Both the position numbers and the translations under genes were made by a program. The notes beneath the pieces are model-generated. The model did not search any database and had not been told where the DNA came from. It saw only the letters and a list, made by a program, of their open reading frames with translations. DNA of 64,000 bases, taken from positions 106,104 through 170,103 of the forward strand of contig JASLJE010000002.1 of NCBI GenBank assembly GCA_030152565.1, written 5' to 3'. The first letter of the stretch is position 1; each line of letters opens with the position of its first letter. The stretch is from Peptoniphilaceae bacterium. GTDB taxonomy: Bacteria; Bacillota; Clostridia; Tissierellales; Peptoniphilaceae. Shown here one piece after another: positions 1 to 8,863 of this stretch.

Positions 1-1017
1 GATATGGATCCTAGGGTAAAAGAAATTGAAGAAGAAGTTCACGCTAAACTATTAGAAATACCAAACACTCCCAACCCACAAGTACCTATAGGTAGGGATG
101 ACAGTGATAATTTAGAAATTAGAAAGTTTATGGAACCAACTAAATTTGACTTTGAACCTAAGGCTCACTGGGACTTGGGAGCAGATTTAGATATTTTAGA
201 CTTTGAAAGAGCTGCCAAGATAACAGGAGCTAGATTTACCATATTTAAAGGTCTAGGATCCAAGTTGGAAAGGTCTTTAATAGACTTTATGCTTTCCCTT
301 CATACAGAAGAACACGGCTATACTGAATTAGGTGTACCTTTTATGGTAAATAGAAATGCCATGATAGGAACAGGCCAACTTCCAAAGTTTGAAGAAGATA
401 TGTTCCACCTACCAGCCAAGGACTATTTCTTAGTACCGACAGCTGAGGTTCCTGTAACCAACTATAGGAAGGAAGAAATCCTAAAAAATGAAGACCTTCC
501 TCTATACTATACAGCCTATACTCCATGCTTTAGACAAGAGGCAGGATCAGCTGGAAGAGACACTAGGGGCTTGATAAGAAACCACCAATTTGACAAGGTA
601 GAATTGGTAAAGTTAGCTAGACCAGAAGACTCTTATGAAGAATTAGAAAAATTAACAAGGGATGCTGAAGAAGTTCTACAATTACTAGAAATCCCATATA
701 GGGTTGTAAGACTATGTTCAGGAGACATAGGATTTTCATCAGCCATGACCTATGATATAGAAGTTTGGATGCCGTCCTATGGTAGATATGTGGAAATTTC
801 ATCTTGTTCCAACTTTGAAGATTTCCAAGCTAGACGTGCCAACCTTAGATTTAGAGATGAAGATGGCAAGGTAAAATATGTTCATACCTTAAACGGTTCA
901 GGACTAGCTGTAGGAAGAACCTTTGCAGCAGTTCTAGAAAACTATCAAAATGAAGATGGAACTATAACTGTTCCTAAAGCTTTGAGAAAGTACTTTAAGT
1001 CAGATATAATTGGCTAG
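1..1017 (+). CDS. serS: Seryl-tRNA synthetase, 5' end outside window
   Basis: Charges tRNA-Ser with serine in the cytoplasm (class II aminoacyl-tRNA synthetase). The reading frame is open to the left edge of the window. About 338 codons are present against a usual 420-430, so the N-terminal coiled-coil arm is largely outside. Class II motif 2 is visible as FRQEAGSAGRDTRG followed by RNHQFDKVELV, and motif 3 as GSGLAVGRTFAAVLENYQ near the C-terminus. The ATG at base 4 is internal and not the true start. The stop codon overlaps the AGGAGG of the following lipoprotein gene, so the two are probably cotranscribed. Identification is secure. Confidence 0.97.
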   Translation, partial: DMDPRVKEIEEEVHAKLLEIPNTPNPQVPIGRDDSDNLEIRKFMEPTKFDFEPKAHWDLGADLDILDFERAAKITGARFTIFKGLGSKLERSLIDFMLSLHTEEHGYTELGVPFMVNRNAMIGTGQLPKFEEDMFHLPAKDYFLVPTAEVPVTNYRKEEILKNEDLPLYYTAYTPCFRQEAGSAGRDTRGLIRNHQFDKVELVKLARPEDSYEELEKLTRDAEEVLQLLEIPYRVVRLCSGDIGFSSAMTYDIEVWMPSYGRYVEISSCSNFEDFQARRANLRFRDEDGKVKYVHTLNGSGLAVGRTFAAVLENYQNEDGTITVPKALRKYFKSDIIG

Positions 1018-1025
1018 GAGGATTA

Positions 1026-1628
1026 ATGAAAAAGAAGAGAAAGGTCCTACTAGTTCTACTAGTAGTTGTCTTGTCCCTTAGTTCATGTGCACAAATAAGA
1101 GATTTTATATCTACTACTACAGGTAGTTTGGTAGGGCAGGACTTTAATATACTAGTCTATGATAGCTATGGTAATAATACTATGAAGATGCATGGTTCTA
1201 GGATAAATATTGAGGTCGTAGAAGAGAAGAAAAACAAGGATGAATCCATGGCTAACAGTTCCTCTGTCCTTGAGATAACAGCCAATGGTAGGCAGATTCT
1301 ACAAGTGGGTAATACCATGATATTTGCAGAAAAAGGCCTAGATATGGTAGAGGACTTTCAAATGGAAGAAAATCTAGAGATAAGGCCAGGAGGGAGCATT
1401 GTTCCCTTTAACAGGTATATCAATGACTTGAAAAATAAGATAGGAGAGGATAAGACCATAGTTATATCCACTCCCATGGGTACGCCAATAGGAGTCTACC
1501 AGGGAAAAAATGTCTATGTTACAGTTCCTGGAGACCTGCCTAAAATGACCAGGCTTAACATTGATGGCAAGAGCCTTTATATACACAGGGCCAACTATCT
1601 AATACTCGATTCTAAAATTTTAGACTAA
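1026..1628 (+). CDS. Putative lipoprotein of unknown function
   Basis: A 200-residue protein with a basic N-terminus (MKKKRK), a Leu/Val-rich segment and a lipobox LSSC at residues 18-21, so it should be exported and lipid-anchored at Cys21. The rest is polar, has no motif I recognise, and may be a mostly beta domain. The start is fixed by AGGAGG at 1016-1021, which overlaps the serS stop. It is probably cotranscribed with serS and the unit ends at the terminator near 1714. The lipoprotein assignment rests on the signal sequence alone and I cannot name a function. Confidence 0.8.
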   Translation: MKKKRKVLLVLLVVVLSLSSCAQIRDFISTTTGSLVGQDFNILVYDSYGNNTMKMHGSRINIEVVEEKKNKDESMANSSSVLEITANGRQILQVGNTMIFAEKGLDMVEDFQMEENLEIRPGGSIVPFNRYINDLKNKIGEDKTIVISTPMGTPIGVYQGKNVYVTVPGDLPKMTRLNIDGKSLYIHRANYLILDSKILD

Positions 1629-1713
1629 AAGTATTAAAAAAAATTTATATAAAAAGATAAAAGCCATAAAAATTTAGAGGCCTTAAAATCAGTTTTAAGG
1701 AAGTTAAACCAGG

Positions 1714-1742
1714 GCACACTACATAATGTAGTGTGCTTTTTG
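1714..1742 (+). terminator. Intrinsic terminator of serS/lipoprotein unit
   Basis: An 11-bp stem (GCACACTACAT paired with ATGTAGTGTGC, 1714-1736, one-base nominal loop) is followed by a run of six T. A weaker 8-bp hairpin (CCTTAAAA/TTTTAAGG, 1681-1700) lies just upstream and may stabilise the 3' end. Confidence 0.9.
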
Positions 1743-1749
1743 ATTTGGG

Positions 1750-1802
1750 CCACTATATATATGGTTTTAAATCTTTACAAGAATAGAAAAATATTATATT
1801 AT
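1750..1802 (+). promoter_or_regulatory. nrdD promoter with probable NrdR box
   Basis: A sigma-A-type promoter, TTTACA (1774-1779), 17 bp, TATTAT (1797-1802), precedes nrdD. Just upstream, CCACTATATATATGGT (1750-1765) resembles the NrdR box (consensus roughly ACACWATATATWGTGT). An A/T-rich stretch around 1787-1802 could be the second, weaker box over the -10. NrdR control of ribonucleotide reductase is established. Its use here is inferred from the match and the position. Confidence 0.6.
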
Positions 1803-1855
1803 GTAATAGTAGATAAAAGGATAAAGTTAATTACATAGATGAAAGGAAGTATGTC

Positions 1856-4018
1856 ATGGTTAATTTAATTAAGAATGTAATAAAAAGGGATGGAAGAGTA
1901 GTTCCCTTTGACAAGGAAAAGATTATTAGGGCTATAGAAAAGGCTATGAATTCACCAAGTGGAATGTTTGAGCCAGGTATTGCTCTAGATATAGCAACAG
2001 AAATTGAAGAGTTTGCCAATACAATAAATAAGGATATAACCATCTATCAAATAGAAGATCAGGTTTACTATAAATTGATTCAACACAATAACCCTCAGAC
2101 AGCCAAGGCTTATGAAAGCTACAAGGCAGTCCAATCCTATAAGAGACAGATAAATACTACAGATGACAGTATTATCGGCCTACTGAACGATGCAAATGAG
2201 GAAGTAGCTACAGAAAACTCCAATAAGAACGCCTACATAGTATCAACTCAAAGAGACTTAATTGCGGGAGAAGTATCAAAGGATATAGCCAAGAGAAAGA
2301 TCATGCCTACTGATATATTAGAGGCCCATGAAACAGGAGCTATCCACGTTCACGACATGGATTATTTAATTCAACCTATGTTTAACTGTTGTTTAATTAA
2401 TTTAAAAGACATGTTGGACAATGGAACAGTGATCAATGGTAAGATGATTGATTCTCCTAAGTCTTTCCAAGTAGCTTGTACAGTTACTACTCAAATAATT
2501 GCCCAAGTTGCTTCAGCACAATACGGAGGCCAATCTATAAATGGAATAGATAGGATACTAGCTCCTTATGTTAGAAAATCCTATGACAAGTATTTATCCC
2601 AAGTTCTAGAAGAACAAAGGGAAATCTACAAGATAGATATAGATATGGAAGCTGCTGAAAGAGTGGCTTGGAAGAGGACTAGAAAAGAGGTAAAAGACGG
2701 GGTACAAACCATTCAATACCAAATAAATACCCTGATGACCACCAATGGTCAATCACCCTTTGTAACCCTATTTATGCATTTTGAACCAGACTATGAATAC
2801 GCTAAGGAAGCTGCAGCCATCACAGAAGAAATCCTTCTACAAAGATATGAAGGAATTAAAAATGATGCTGGCGTTTATGTAACTCCTGCCTTTCCTAAGT
2901 TGGTTTATGTTTTAGATGAACACAATATCCATGAAGATAGTGACTACTTCTACCTTACTGAATTGGCTGCAAAGTGTACAGCCAAGAGAATGTATCCAGA
3001 CTATGTGTCTGCTAAGAAGATGAAGAGTCTTTACCAAGGTAATGTTTTTGCTCCTATGGGATGTAGATCATTCTTATCTCCTTGGAAGGATGAGAATGGC
3101 AACTATAAGTTTGATGGTAGGTTCAACCAAGGGGTTGTAACCATAAACCTTCCTCAAATAGGTATCTTATCCAATGGGGATGAAGATAAGTTCTTTGAAA
3201 TTTTAGACAAGAGATTAAAGATTGTTAGAAAAACCCTAATGATGAGACATGACCTATTAAAGAATGTGACCAGTGATGTGTCACCTATCCACTGGCAACA
3301 CGGCTGTATAGCCAGGTTAAAGCCAGGTGAAAAAATATCTAAGTACTTGGAAAATGGATATTCAACCCTATCAATAGGCTATATAGGTCTTTATGAAGCA
3401 TCTAAGTTAGTTAAGGGAGTTTCCAATACCAGTCCTGAAGGCAAGGAGTTTGCCATGAAGGTTTTAGATAGGTTGGTAGAAGCGGCAGATAAGTGGAAGG
3501 AAGAAACAGGCCTAGGCTTTGCAGTCTATGGTACTCCTGCTGAATCCTTGACCAATAGATTCTCCAAGTTGGACAGGACCAGATTTGGTGAAATAAAGGA
3601 TATTACAGACAAGGGCTACTATATAAATAGTTATCATGTTGATGTTAGGGAAGAAATTAATGCCTTTGATAAGTTTAAATTTGAGGCAGCCTTCCAAGAC
3701 AAGTCTACAGGAGGAGCTATCTCCTATGTGGAAATACCAAATATGAACAATAACCCTGAAGCCATAACTCAAATTATCAAGTTTATGTATGACAATATTA
3801 TGTATGGTGAATTTAATACTAAGTCTGACTACTGCCATGTATGTGGCTTTGATGGTGAGATTGTAGTAAATGATGAAGGGGAATGGGAATGTCCTAACTG
3901 TAATAATAAGGATAAGTCTAAGTTGACAGTTATTAGAAGAACTTGTGGCTATCTAGGAGAAAACTTCTGGAATGAAGGCCGTACTAAGGAAATAAATGCA
4001 AGGGTGTTACACATATAA
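1856..4018 (+). CDS. nrdD: Anaerobic (class III) ribonucleoside-triphosphate reductase
   Basis: Reduces ribonucleoside triphosphates to dNTPs under anoxia using a glycyl radical. The 720 residues are full length. An N-terminal ATP-cone (about residues 1-95, beginning VIKRDGRVVPFDKEKI) indicates allosteric control by ATP/dATP. The C-terminus has a zinc site with two CxxC pairs (CHVC and CPNC) and the glycyl radical loop RTCGYLG, with the radical Gly at about 698. An ATG at 1851 is out of frame, so 1856 is the start, after GAAAGGAAG. The stop overlaps the nrdG start (TAATG), giving tight coupling to its activase. Confidence 0.98.
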   Translation: MVNLIKNVIKRDGRVVPFDKEKIIRAIEKAMNSPSGMFEPGIALDIATEIEEFANTINKDITIYQIEDQVYYKLIQHNNPQTAKAYESYKAVQSYKRQINTTDDSIIGLLNDANEEVATENSNKNAYIVSTQRDLIAGEVSKDIAKRKIMPTDILEAHETGAIHVHDMDYLIQPMFNCCLINLKDMLDNGTVINGKMIDSPKSFQVACTVTTQIIAQVASAQYGGQSINGIDRILAPYVRKSYDKYLSQVLEEQREIYKIDIDMEAAERVAWKRTRKEVKDGVQTIQYQINTLMTTNGQSPFVTLFMHFEPDYEYAKEAAAITEEILLQRYEGIKNDAGVYVTPAFPKLVYVLDEHNIHEDSDYFYLTELAAKCTAKRMYPDYVSAKKMKSLYQGNVFAPMGCRSFLSPWKDENGNYKFDGRFNQGVVTINLPQIGILSNGDEDKFFEILDKRLKIVRKTLMMRHDLLKNVTSDVSPIHWQHGCIARLKPGEKISKYLENGYSTLSIGYIGLYEASKLVKGVSNTSPEGKEFAMKVLDRLVEAADKWKEETGLGFAVYGTPAESLTNRFSKLDRTRFGEIKDITDKGYYINSYHVDVREEINAFDKFKFEAAFQDKSTGGAISYVEIPNMNNNPEAITQIIKFMYDNIMYGEFNTKSDYCHVCGFDGEIVVNDEGEWECPNCNNKDKSKLTVIRRTCGYLGENFWNEGRTKEINARVLHI

Positions 4019-4512
4019 TGAGATACGGACAAATAAGACAATATGACGTAGGCAATGGACCTGGTATCAGGTCAAGTATTTTTGTCACAGGTTGTAGTCA
4101 CAAGTGTCCAGGTTGCTTTAATGAAGCCTACCAGGACTTTAGGGCTGGTGATTTGTGGACGGAAAAAGAAACAGACCAGGTTAAAGAATATTTGTCAGAT
4201 CCTAATGTTAGGGGGCTGACAATTCTTGGAGGAGAGCCCTTTCAAAATATAGAGGGCTTGGTTAAGCTTCTTAAAAGTCTTAAAGATGATGTGGACAAGG
4301 ACGTTTGGATCTATTCAGGCTATAGCTATGAAGATTTAAAAGAAGATCCAGCTGCCCGAGAACTTTTATCCCTTTGTGATGTTCTAGTAGATGGACTTTT
4401 TATAGAAGAAAAAAAGAATTTAAAATTAAAGTTTAGGGGCAGTGAAAATCAAAGAATAATTGATTTAAAAAAGAGTCTAGGCTCTGGCCAGCTAAGCTTA
4501 CTAGATATATAG
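4018..4512 (+). CDS. nrdG: Anaerobic ribonucleotide reductase activating protein
   Basis: A radical-SAM enzyme that generates the glycyl radical on NrdD. The 164 residues contain the 4Fe-4S motif Cx3Cx2C (CSHKCPGC, about residues 26-33), followed by LGGEPF, the SAM-binding GGE segment. Length and motif order match NrdG. The start codon shares a base with the nrdD stop, so translation is coupled and no other reductase subunit is encoded nearby. A terminator follows directly. Confidence 0.97.
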   Translation: MRYGQIRQYDVGNGPGIRSSIFVTGCSHKCPGCFNEAYQDFRAGDLWTEKETDQVKEYLSDPNVRGLTILGGEPFQNIEGLVKLLKSLKDDVDKDVWIYSGYSYEDLKEDPAARELLSLCDVLVDGLFIEEKKNLKLKFRGSENQRIIDLKKSLGSGQLSLLDI

Positions 4513-4534
4513 AGACTCTTAGAGTCTCTTTTTC
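4511..4534 (+). terminator. Intrinsic terminator of nrdDG
   Basis: The 8-bp stem AGAGACTC/GAGTCTCT (4511-4529, loop TTA) is followed by TTTTTC and begins inside the nrdG stop codon. Confidence 0.93.
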
Positions 4535-4555
4535 TTATGGGTAAAAGGGGGAAAT

Positions 4556-5677
4556 ATGAAATTTTTACTTGGACTAGATTCCTTTAAGGGCTGTCTAAGC
4601 TCTAGAGAGTTGGGAGAAATTGGAAGAGATTATTTGGAAGAAAGAGGCCACCAGGCCAGCCTTGTTTTTCTATCTGATGGAGGCGAGGGCCTGGTGGATA
4701 GTTTAATGGATAACCTGGGGGCCATACTTGTAAAGGATGAGTTTACAGGTCCCTTAGGCTGTCCTATAGAGGCTTCTTATGGATTGACAGATGATTTGGT
4801 TTTAATAGAAAGCGCCAAGATAATTGGCCTGGATTTGGTGGAAAAATCCAGGAGAAATCCTTTGGACACTACCAGCTATGGTCTGGGCCAGGCCATAAAA
4901 AAGGGACTGGACCAGGGAAGAAGAAATTTCCTCCTAGGCCTGGGAGGGTCATCTACCAATGATCTGGGCCTAGGTATGTTAAGGGCCCTAGGCTATAGAT
5001 TTTATGATGACAAGGGCCAGGAAGTTGGTATTTATGGCAGAGACTTAGAAAAAATTAGTCTTATAGATGATAAAAAGATAGATAAAAGATTGAAGGAGGC
5101 CAAGTTTACAGTGGCCTGTGATGTTAAAAATCCCCTATGCGGCAGCCTGGGAGCTAGCCAGGTTTATGCCGGTCAAAAGGGGGCCAGTCAAAAAGAAATA
5201 GAAAAAATGGACGGCTGGTTTAGTAAGTTTGCAAGCCTTATAGAAGAAAACTATGAAATTTTTAATAGGGACTATCCTGGGGTAGGAGCAGCAGGTGGAC
5301 TAGGCTATGGCCTAAAGACCTTTCTAGGGGCAGATTTAAAGCCTGGTTTTGACCTGGTAGCTGGACTTTTAGACCTGGAAGAAAAGATAGGAGAGGCAGA
5401 CTATGTAATAACAGGTGAAGGCCAGTTAAATGACCAAAGTCTTATGGGCAAGGGGCCTGTAGAGCTGGCCAAGTTGGCGAAAAAACAGGGAAGGCCTTGT
5501 CTAGGCTTTTTTGGCAGCCTAGACTTGGATTTAGAAAAGGTTAATAGTCTGGGCCTAAATGCCTGCTTTACTATCAACCAGGGGCCTATAAGCCTGGTAG
5601 AGGCCATGGATAAGACCAGGGCAGAAGATAACTTTAGGAAAAGTCTAGGCCAGGTGGTAAATCTTTTAGAATTGTAA
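4556..5677 (+). CDS. Glycerate kinase
   Basis: Phosphorylates D-glycerate with ATP, of the GckA/GarK/GlxK family (glycerate 2-kinase type). The N-terminal substrate loop DSFKGCLSS, the motif SDGGEG (about residues 41-46), the GLGGSSTNDLGLG stretch and a late TGEGQLNDQS are typical. At 373 residues the length is normal. GGGGGA precedes the ATG. It lies between the nrdDG terminator and murG with no pathway partner nearby. Codons such as GGCC-containing Gly/Ala pairs are frequent, as in other metabolic genes here. The family is clear; the position of phosphorylation is not decided by sequence. Confidence 0.92.
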   Translation: MKFLLGLDSFKGCLSSRELGEIGRDYLEERGHQASLVFLSDGGEGLVDSLMDNLGAILVKDEFTGPLGCPIEASYGLTDDLVLIESAKIIGLDLVEKSRRNPLDTTSYGLGQAIKKGLDQGRRNFLLGLGGSSTNDLGLGMLRALGYRFYDDKGQEVGIYGRDLEKISLIDDKKIDKRLKEAKFTVACDVKNPLCGSLGASQVYAGQKGASQKEIEKMDGWFSKFASLIEENYEIFNRDYPGVGAAGGLGYGLKTFLGADLKPGFDLVAGLLDLEEKIGEADYVITGEGQLNDQSLMGKGPVELAKLAKKQGRPCLGFFGSLDLDLEKVNSLGLNACFTINQGPISLVEAMDKTRAEDNFRKSLGQVVNLLEL

Positions 5678-5737
5678 TTTTGTTTTATGGCTAAAAAGGA
5701 TATAATAGATAAAGAATATAGATAAAGGAATGGGACA

Positions 5738-6817
5738 ATGGGAAAAGACAAGAAGAAAATATTATTGACAGGTGGGGGGACAACAGGACACGTATCTGTT
5801 AATTTAGCTTTAATACCAATGCTTAAAGAAGAGGGTTGGGATATTTATTATATGGGTTCAAAAAACGGAATAGAGAGGGAATTGGTAGAGGAGTTTGACT
5901 ATGTCAACTACCTAGCCATATCTACTGGTAAGTTGAGAAGGTATTTTGACTGGGAAAACTTCAAGGACTTTTTCAGGGTAATAGCAGGAGTTTTTCAGGC
6001 CAGCCATAAGATTAGAAAAGTAAAACCAGACATTATTTTCTCCAAGGGAGGATTTGTGTCAGTTCCTCCAATTATAGGGGGATTTTTCAATAGGGTGCCA
6101 GCCCTTAGTCATGAGTCTGACCTTACTCCAGGACTTGCCAACAAGCTTAGCCAACCCTTTGTAAAAAAAATTTTTACCACCTTTGAAGATACTACAGACT
6201 ATATAAAGGACGATAAGGGTTACTTTCTAGGACCGGTTATTAGGGAGAGTTTAAAAAATGGTGACAGGAAAAAGGCTAAAGAGTTTTTAGGCCTTAAAAA
6301 TGACAAGGAAAATATTCTAGTAATGGGAGGATCTCTAGGGGCCAGACAGTTAAATGCCAATGTTAGAGAGGTTTTAGATGATTTACTAGAAGACTACAAT
6401 GTGATTCACGCTGTAGGTAAGGGAGGCTTGGATCCATCCATAGAAAAGGATGGCTACTATCAAATGGAATATATAAATGAGGAGCTAAAAGACATTTTAG
6501 ACCTGGCGGACCTGGTAGTATCCAGGGCCGGTTCCAATGCTATCTTTGAGTTTCTCTACTATAAGATTCCCATGCTTTTAATTCCTCTACCCCTATCCCA
6601 AAGTAGGGGGGACCAATTGGACAATGCCAAGAGTTTTGAAGACAAGGGCTATGCCAAGGTTCTTGATGAGGATGATATGACCAGGGAGGAACTCTTAAAA
6701 TCCATTAGGGAGATGAGTGAAAACAAGGCCTACTATGAGGATAATATGAAGGATGTTGACTTTGACAATACCATAGGTATTATCTATGACCAGTTAGAAA
6801 AGTATAGGAAGAAATAA
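5738..6817 (+). CDS. murG: Lipid II synthase MurG (GlcNAc transferase)
   Basis: Transfers GlcNAc from UDP-GlcNAc to lipid I at the inner face of the membrane, the last cytoplasmic step of peptidoglycan precursor synthesis. The 359 residues start with TGGGTTGHV, the glycine-rich loop for the lipid diphosphate. The UDP-GlcNAc half shows MGGSLGARQLN and VVSRAGSNAIFEFL, followed by LIPLPLSQSRGDQLDNA. It is a GT-B, family GT28 enzyme of normal length. It is monocistronic here, away from the usual division cluster, while murF and ddl lie 5-7 kb away on the other strand. Confidence 0.97.
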   Translation: MGKDKKKILLTGGGTTGHVSVNLALIPMLKEEGWDIYYMGSKNGIERELVEEFDYVNYLAISTGKLRRYFDWENFKDFFRVIAGVFQASHKIRKVKPDIIFSKGGFVSVPPIIGGFFNRVPALSHESDLTPGLANKLSQPFVKKIFTTFEDTTDYIKDDKGYFLGPVIRESLKNGDRKKAKEFLGLKNDKENILVMGGSLGARQLNANVREVLDDLLEDYNVIHAVGKGGLDPSIEKDGYYQMEYINEELKDILDLADLVVSRAGSNAIFEFLYYKIPMLLIPLPLSQSRGDQLDNAKSFEDKGYAKVLDEDDMTREELLKSIREMSENKAYYEDNMKDVDFDNTIGIIYDQLEKYRKK

Positions 6818-6848
6818 AGTAAATATAATTGTAAATAAGACAAAAAGG

Positions 6849-6874
6849 GGGAGCCATGCATATGCATGGCTCCC
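6849..6874. terminator. Convergent terminator, murG / flavoprotein
   Basis: A perfect 26-bp palindrome (arms GGGAGCCATGCAT and ATGCATGGCTCCC). On the minus strand it is followed by GTTTTTG-like sequence, a usable U tract for the gene at 6892. On the plus strand the tail is poorer, so it is a stronger terminator for the minus strand. Confidence 0.8.
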
Positions 6875-6891
6875 TGTTCATTAAATAAGGT

Positions 6892-8670
6892 CTACTTATT
6901 GATAAATTTTGCAGCTTCTTGGCCAGCAACCCTACCAAATACTACAGCAGCACTGTAGTTACCTGATGTGTCAGTTACTTCACCAGCAGCGTATAATCCT
7001 TCAACTACTTGGTCTGAGTTATTTATAACTTCAGCTTTTTCGTTGGCTACAACTCCACCCTTAGTCATGTGGATGGCAGATTCAACTTGACATGCATAGA
7101 AAGGTCCATTCATATCGAAAGGTTTTTCTGGCATCTCTTCTCTGAATTCATCTTTTTCCTTGCCTTCACAAGCAGCATTGTACTTGTTTATAGTTTCTTC
7201 TAAGGTCTTGGCATCCAGGTCTATTTTTTCAGCTAATTCTTCTATAGTATCAGCCTTTACATGGTAGCCTAGGTCATTGTGTTTTTGTAATCTATAGAAT
7301 GATTCGTATAGAGCTTGGTCATATATATAGAAAACCTTGCCGTCTTCTTGTTCTAAAATCTTATGAGCCAGGTCTAAACCACCTTCATTTTCAGCGGCAA
7401 ATCTCTTGGCGTCCTTGTTAACTAGAACAAATCCATCGCCTGCTCCTGTTAGGTCACGTCTATTTTTAATGATTAGCTTGAATACTGTTAAAACATCCAT
7501 GTGGTCCATCTTAAGATCGTGGTCTTCAAATACCTTTACGAAATCTCCAGTAGCTCCCATTTGGTTGGAAGTTTCTACAATTTCTCCACCTGGTGCATAT
7601 TCTTTTAATAGGTCTTTATTAGCAGAGAAACCACCAGTTGCAACAACTACTGCGTCTGCCATAATATTGTATTTAGAAGTTCTATCTTCTACCTTAACTC
7701 CTGTAGCCTTACCGTCTTCGATTATAAGGTCTACACCCTTAGTACCAGTTATAATGTTAACTCCTAATTCAATAGCTCTTTCTTCTAATTTTTCTTGGAT
7801 ATGGTCTCCAGCATATTCATCAGCTTCAGCCATATGACTAGTTCCCTTGTCTCCACCATAGTTATAGTTTAATTCTATACCTATAGATCTAATCCATTCA
7901 TCTAATTCCCAAGCTCCATCAACCCAAACAGCCTTTCTTTCATCGCTGTCTACAGCTGCTTCCTTGGCTTCTAAAAATTCTTCCTTAGTAACTTCAACAT
8001 TGTTTTCCTTCATAGCCTTTGAGTTAAGCATATCAAAGAAGTTCATGTCAAATTTACCGTTACCACTTAAGATATCTAATTTTTCTACTAGGATTACATC
8101 CTTAACCCCATTGTCCTTAGCTTCTATAGCTGCAGTAAGTCCAGCTGGACCACCACCAACTACTACTAATTGGGTATTTACATCTTCTTTTTCTTCTATT
8201 TCCCCATGGTCAGGTTCAGTTGTCATGGTAATTTCACCAAAGTCAACTCCAGCGTCTTTAAGAGCTAGGCCAACAGCTTTTTTAACCCCATAGGAACTGA
8301 AGGTTGCAGCAGATACATTGTCTACTACAGGTGATTGTTCAGCTAAAATTCTTTCCTTGATTACAGGAAAGGCCCTGTTGAATACTGGATCTGTTTCCTT
8401 GTCTTCCAGTATTTCTATGTCAGAAATCTTATTATCCTTTACTTCAACAGATAATTTGATTTCACCTCCGAAGCCTGGTGCTGATGCTTCATATGTACCG
8501 TCTTTAAATTTTTCTTTTGCTGAATCTTGTTCTTTTTCTTCTTCCTTGTCAGTTGCAGGAGTCTCTTCACTTGTGCTTGGTTTCTCCTCACCGTCTTTCT
8601 TGTCATTAGTTCCACACGCAGATAGAACTAAAGTTAGTGCTAGTAATAATGCTAAAATTCTTTTTTTCAT
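6892..8670 (-). CDS. Exported FMN/FAD flavoprotein reductase (FrdA/UrdA-like lipoprotein)
   Basis: A 592-residue lipoprotein with lipobox LSAC about residue 19, then an acidic linker, an FMN_bind domain (about 55-145) and a FAD_binding_2 domain (about 165-590). The covalent FMN attachment motif appears as VSAATFSS, with Thr as the likely FMN site. The FAD Rossmann loop is GGGPAGLTAA. Such enzymes reduce fumarate-like acceptors outside the membrane after receiving electrons from membrane flavoproteins. The substrate is unknown: the usual GGNT after the Rossmann glutamate reads SGNGKFD here. ApbE is needed for flavinylation and is not in the window. GGGAGG precedes the ATG. A paralogue with the two domains in reverse order is at 35302. 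Confidence 0.9.
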   Translation of the reverse strand: MKKRILALLLALTLVLSACGTNDKKDGEEKPSTSEETPATDKEEEKEQDSAKEKFKDGTYEASAPGFGGEIKLSVEVKDNKISDIEILEDKETDPVFNRAFPVIKERILAEQSPVVDNVSAATFSSYGVKKAVGLALKDAGVDFGEITMTTEPDHGEIEEKEDVNTQLVVVGGGPAGLTAAIEAKDNGVKDVILVEKLDILSGNGKFDMNFFDMLNSKAMKENNVEVTKEEFLEAKEAAVDSDERKAVWVDGAWELDEWIRSIGIELNYNYGGDKGTSHMAEADEYAGDHIQEKLEERAIELGVNIITGTKGVDLIIEDGKATGVKVEDRTSKYNIMADAVVVATGGFSANKDLLKEYAPGGEIVETSNQMGATGDFVKVFEDHDLKMDHMDVLTVFKLIIKNRRDLTGAGDGFVLVNKDAKRFAAENEGGLDLAHKILEQEDGKVFYIYDQALYESFYRLQKHNDLGYHVKADTIEELAEKIDLDAKTLEETINKYNAACEGKEKDEFREEMPEKPFDMNGPFYACQVESAIHMTKGGVVANEKAEVINNSDQVVEGLYAAGEVTDTSGNYSAAVVFGRVAGQEAAKFINK

Positions 8671-8831
8671 ATAAACCTCCCTAATTCATCTTACAAATAT
8701 GATTCTAACATATGGTTAAAAAAAACACAAATTGACGAAAAACGCTATAACCTAGTGAATAAGCCGTTATAAGGGATATTGATAATCCTATAACAAATAA
8801 AAATATAATATTAGAATAAAATTATATTAAA

Positions 8832-8860
8832 ATAGAGTATGATTAACAATCATACTCTAT
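8832..8860 (-). terminator. Intrinsic terminator of the sugar-nucleotide dehydratase gene
   Basis: The 13-bp stem ATAGAGTATGATT/AATCATACTCTAT with loop AAC lies just past the stop at 8864. On the minus strand it runs into TTTTAATATAATTTT. The remaining 8671-8831 is A/T-rich leader of the flavoprotein gene, with an imperfect GTTATA...TATAAC repeat and no gene. Confidence 0.85.
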
Positions 8861-8863
8861 AAT

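Noticed and set aside
7406..8674. Long plus-strand frames inside the flavoprotein gene at 6892-8670
   Set aside because: They are antisense to a clear FMN/FAD lipoprotein gene, rich in Ser/Ile/Pro from reverse reading, and have no ribosome sites.
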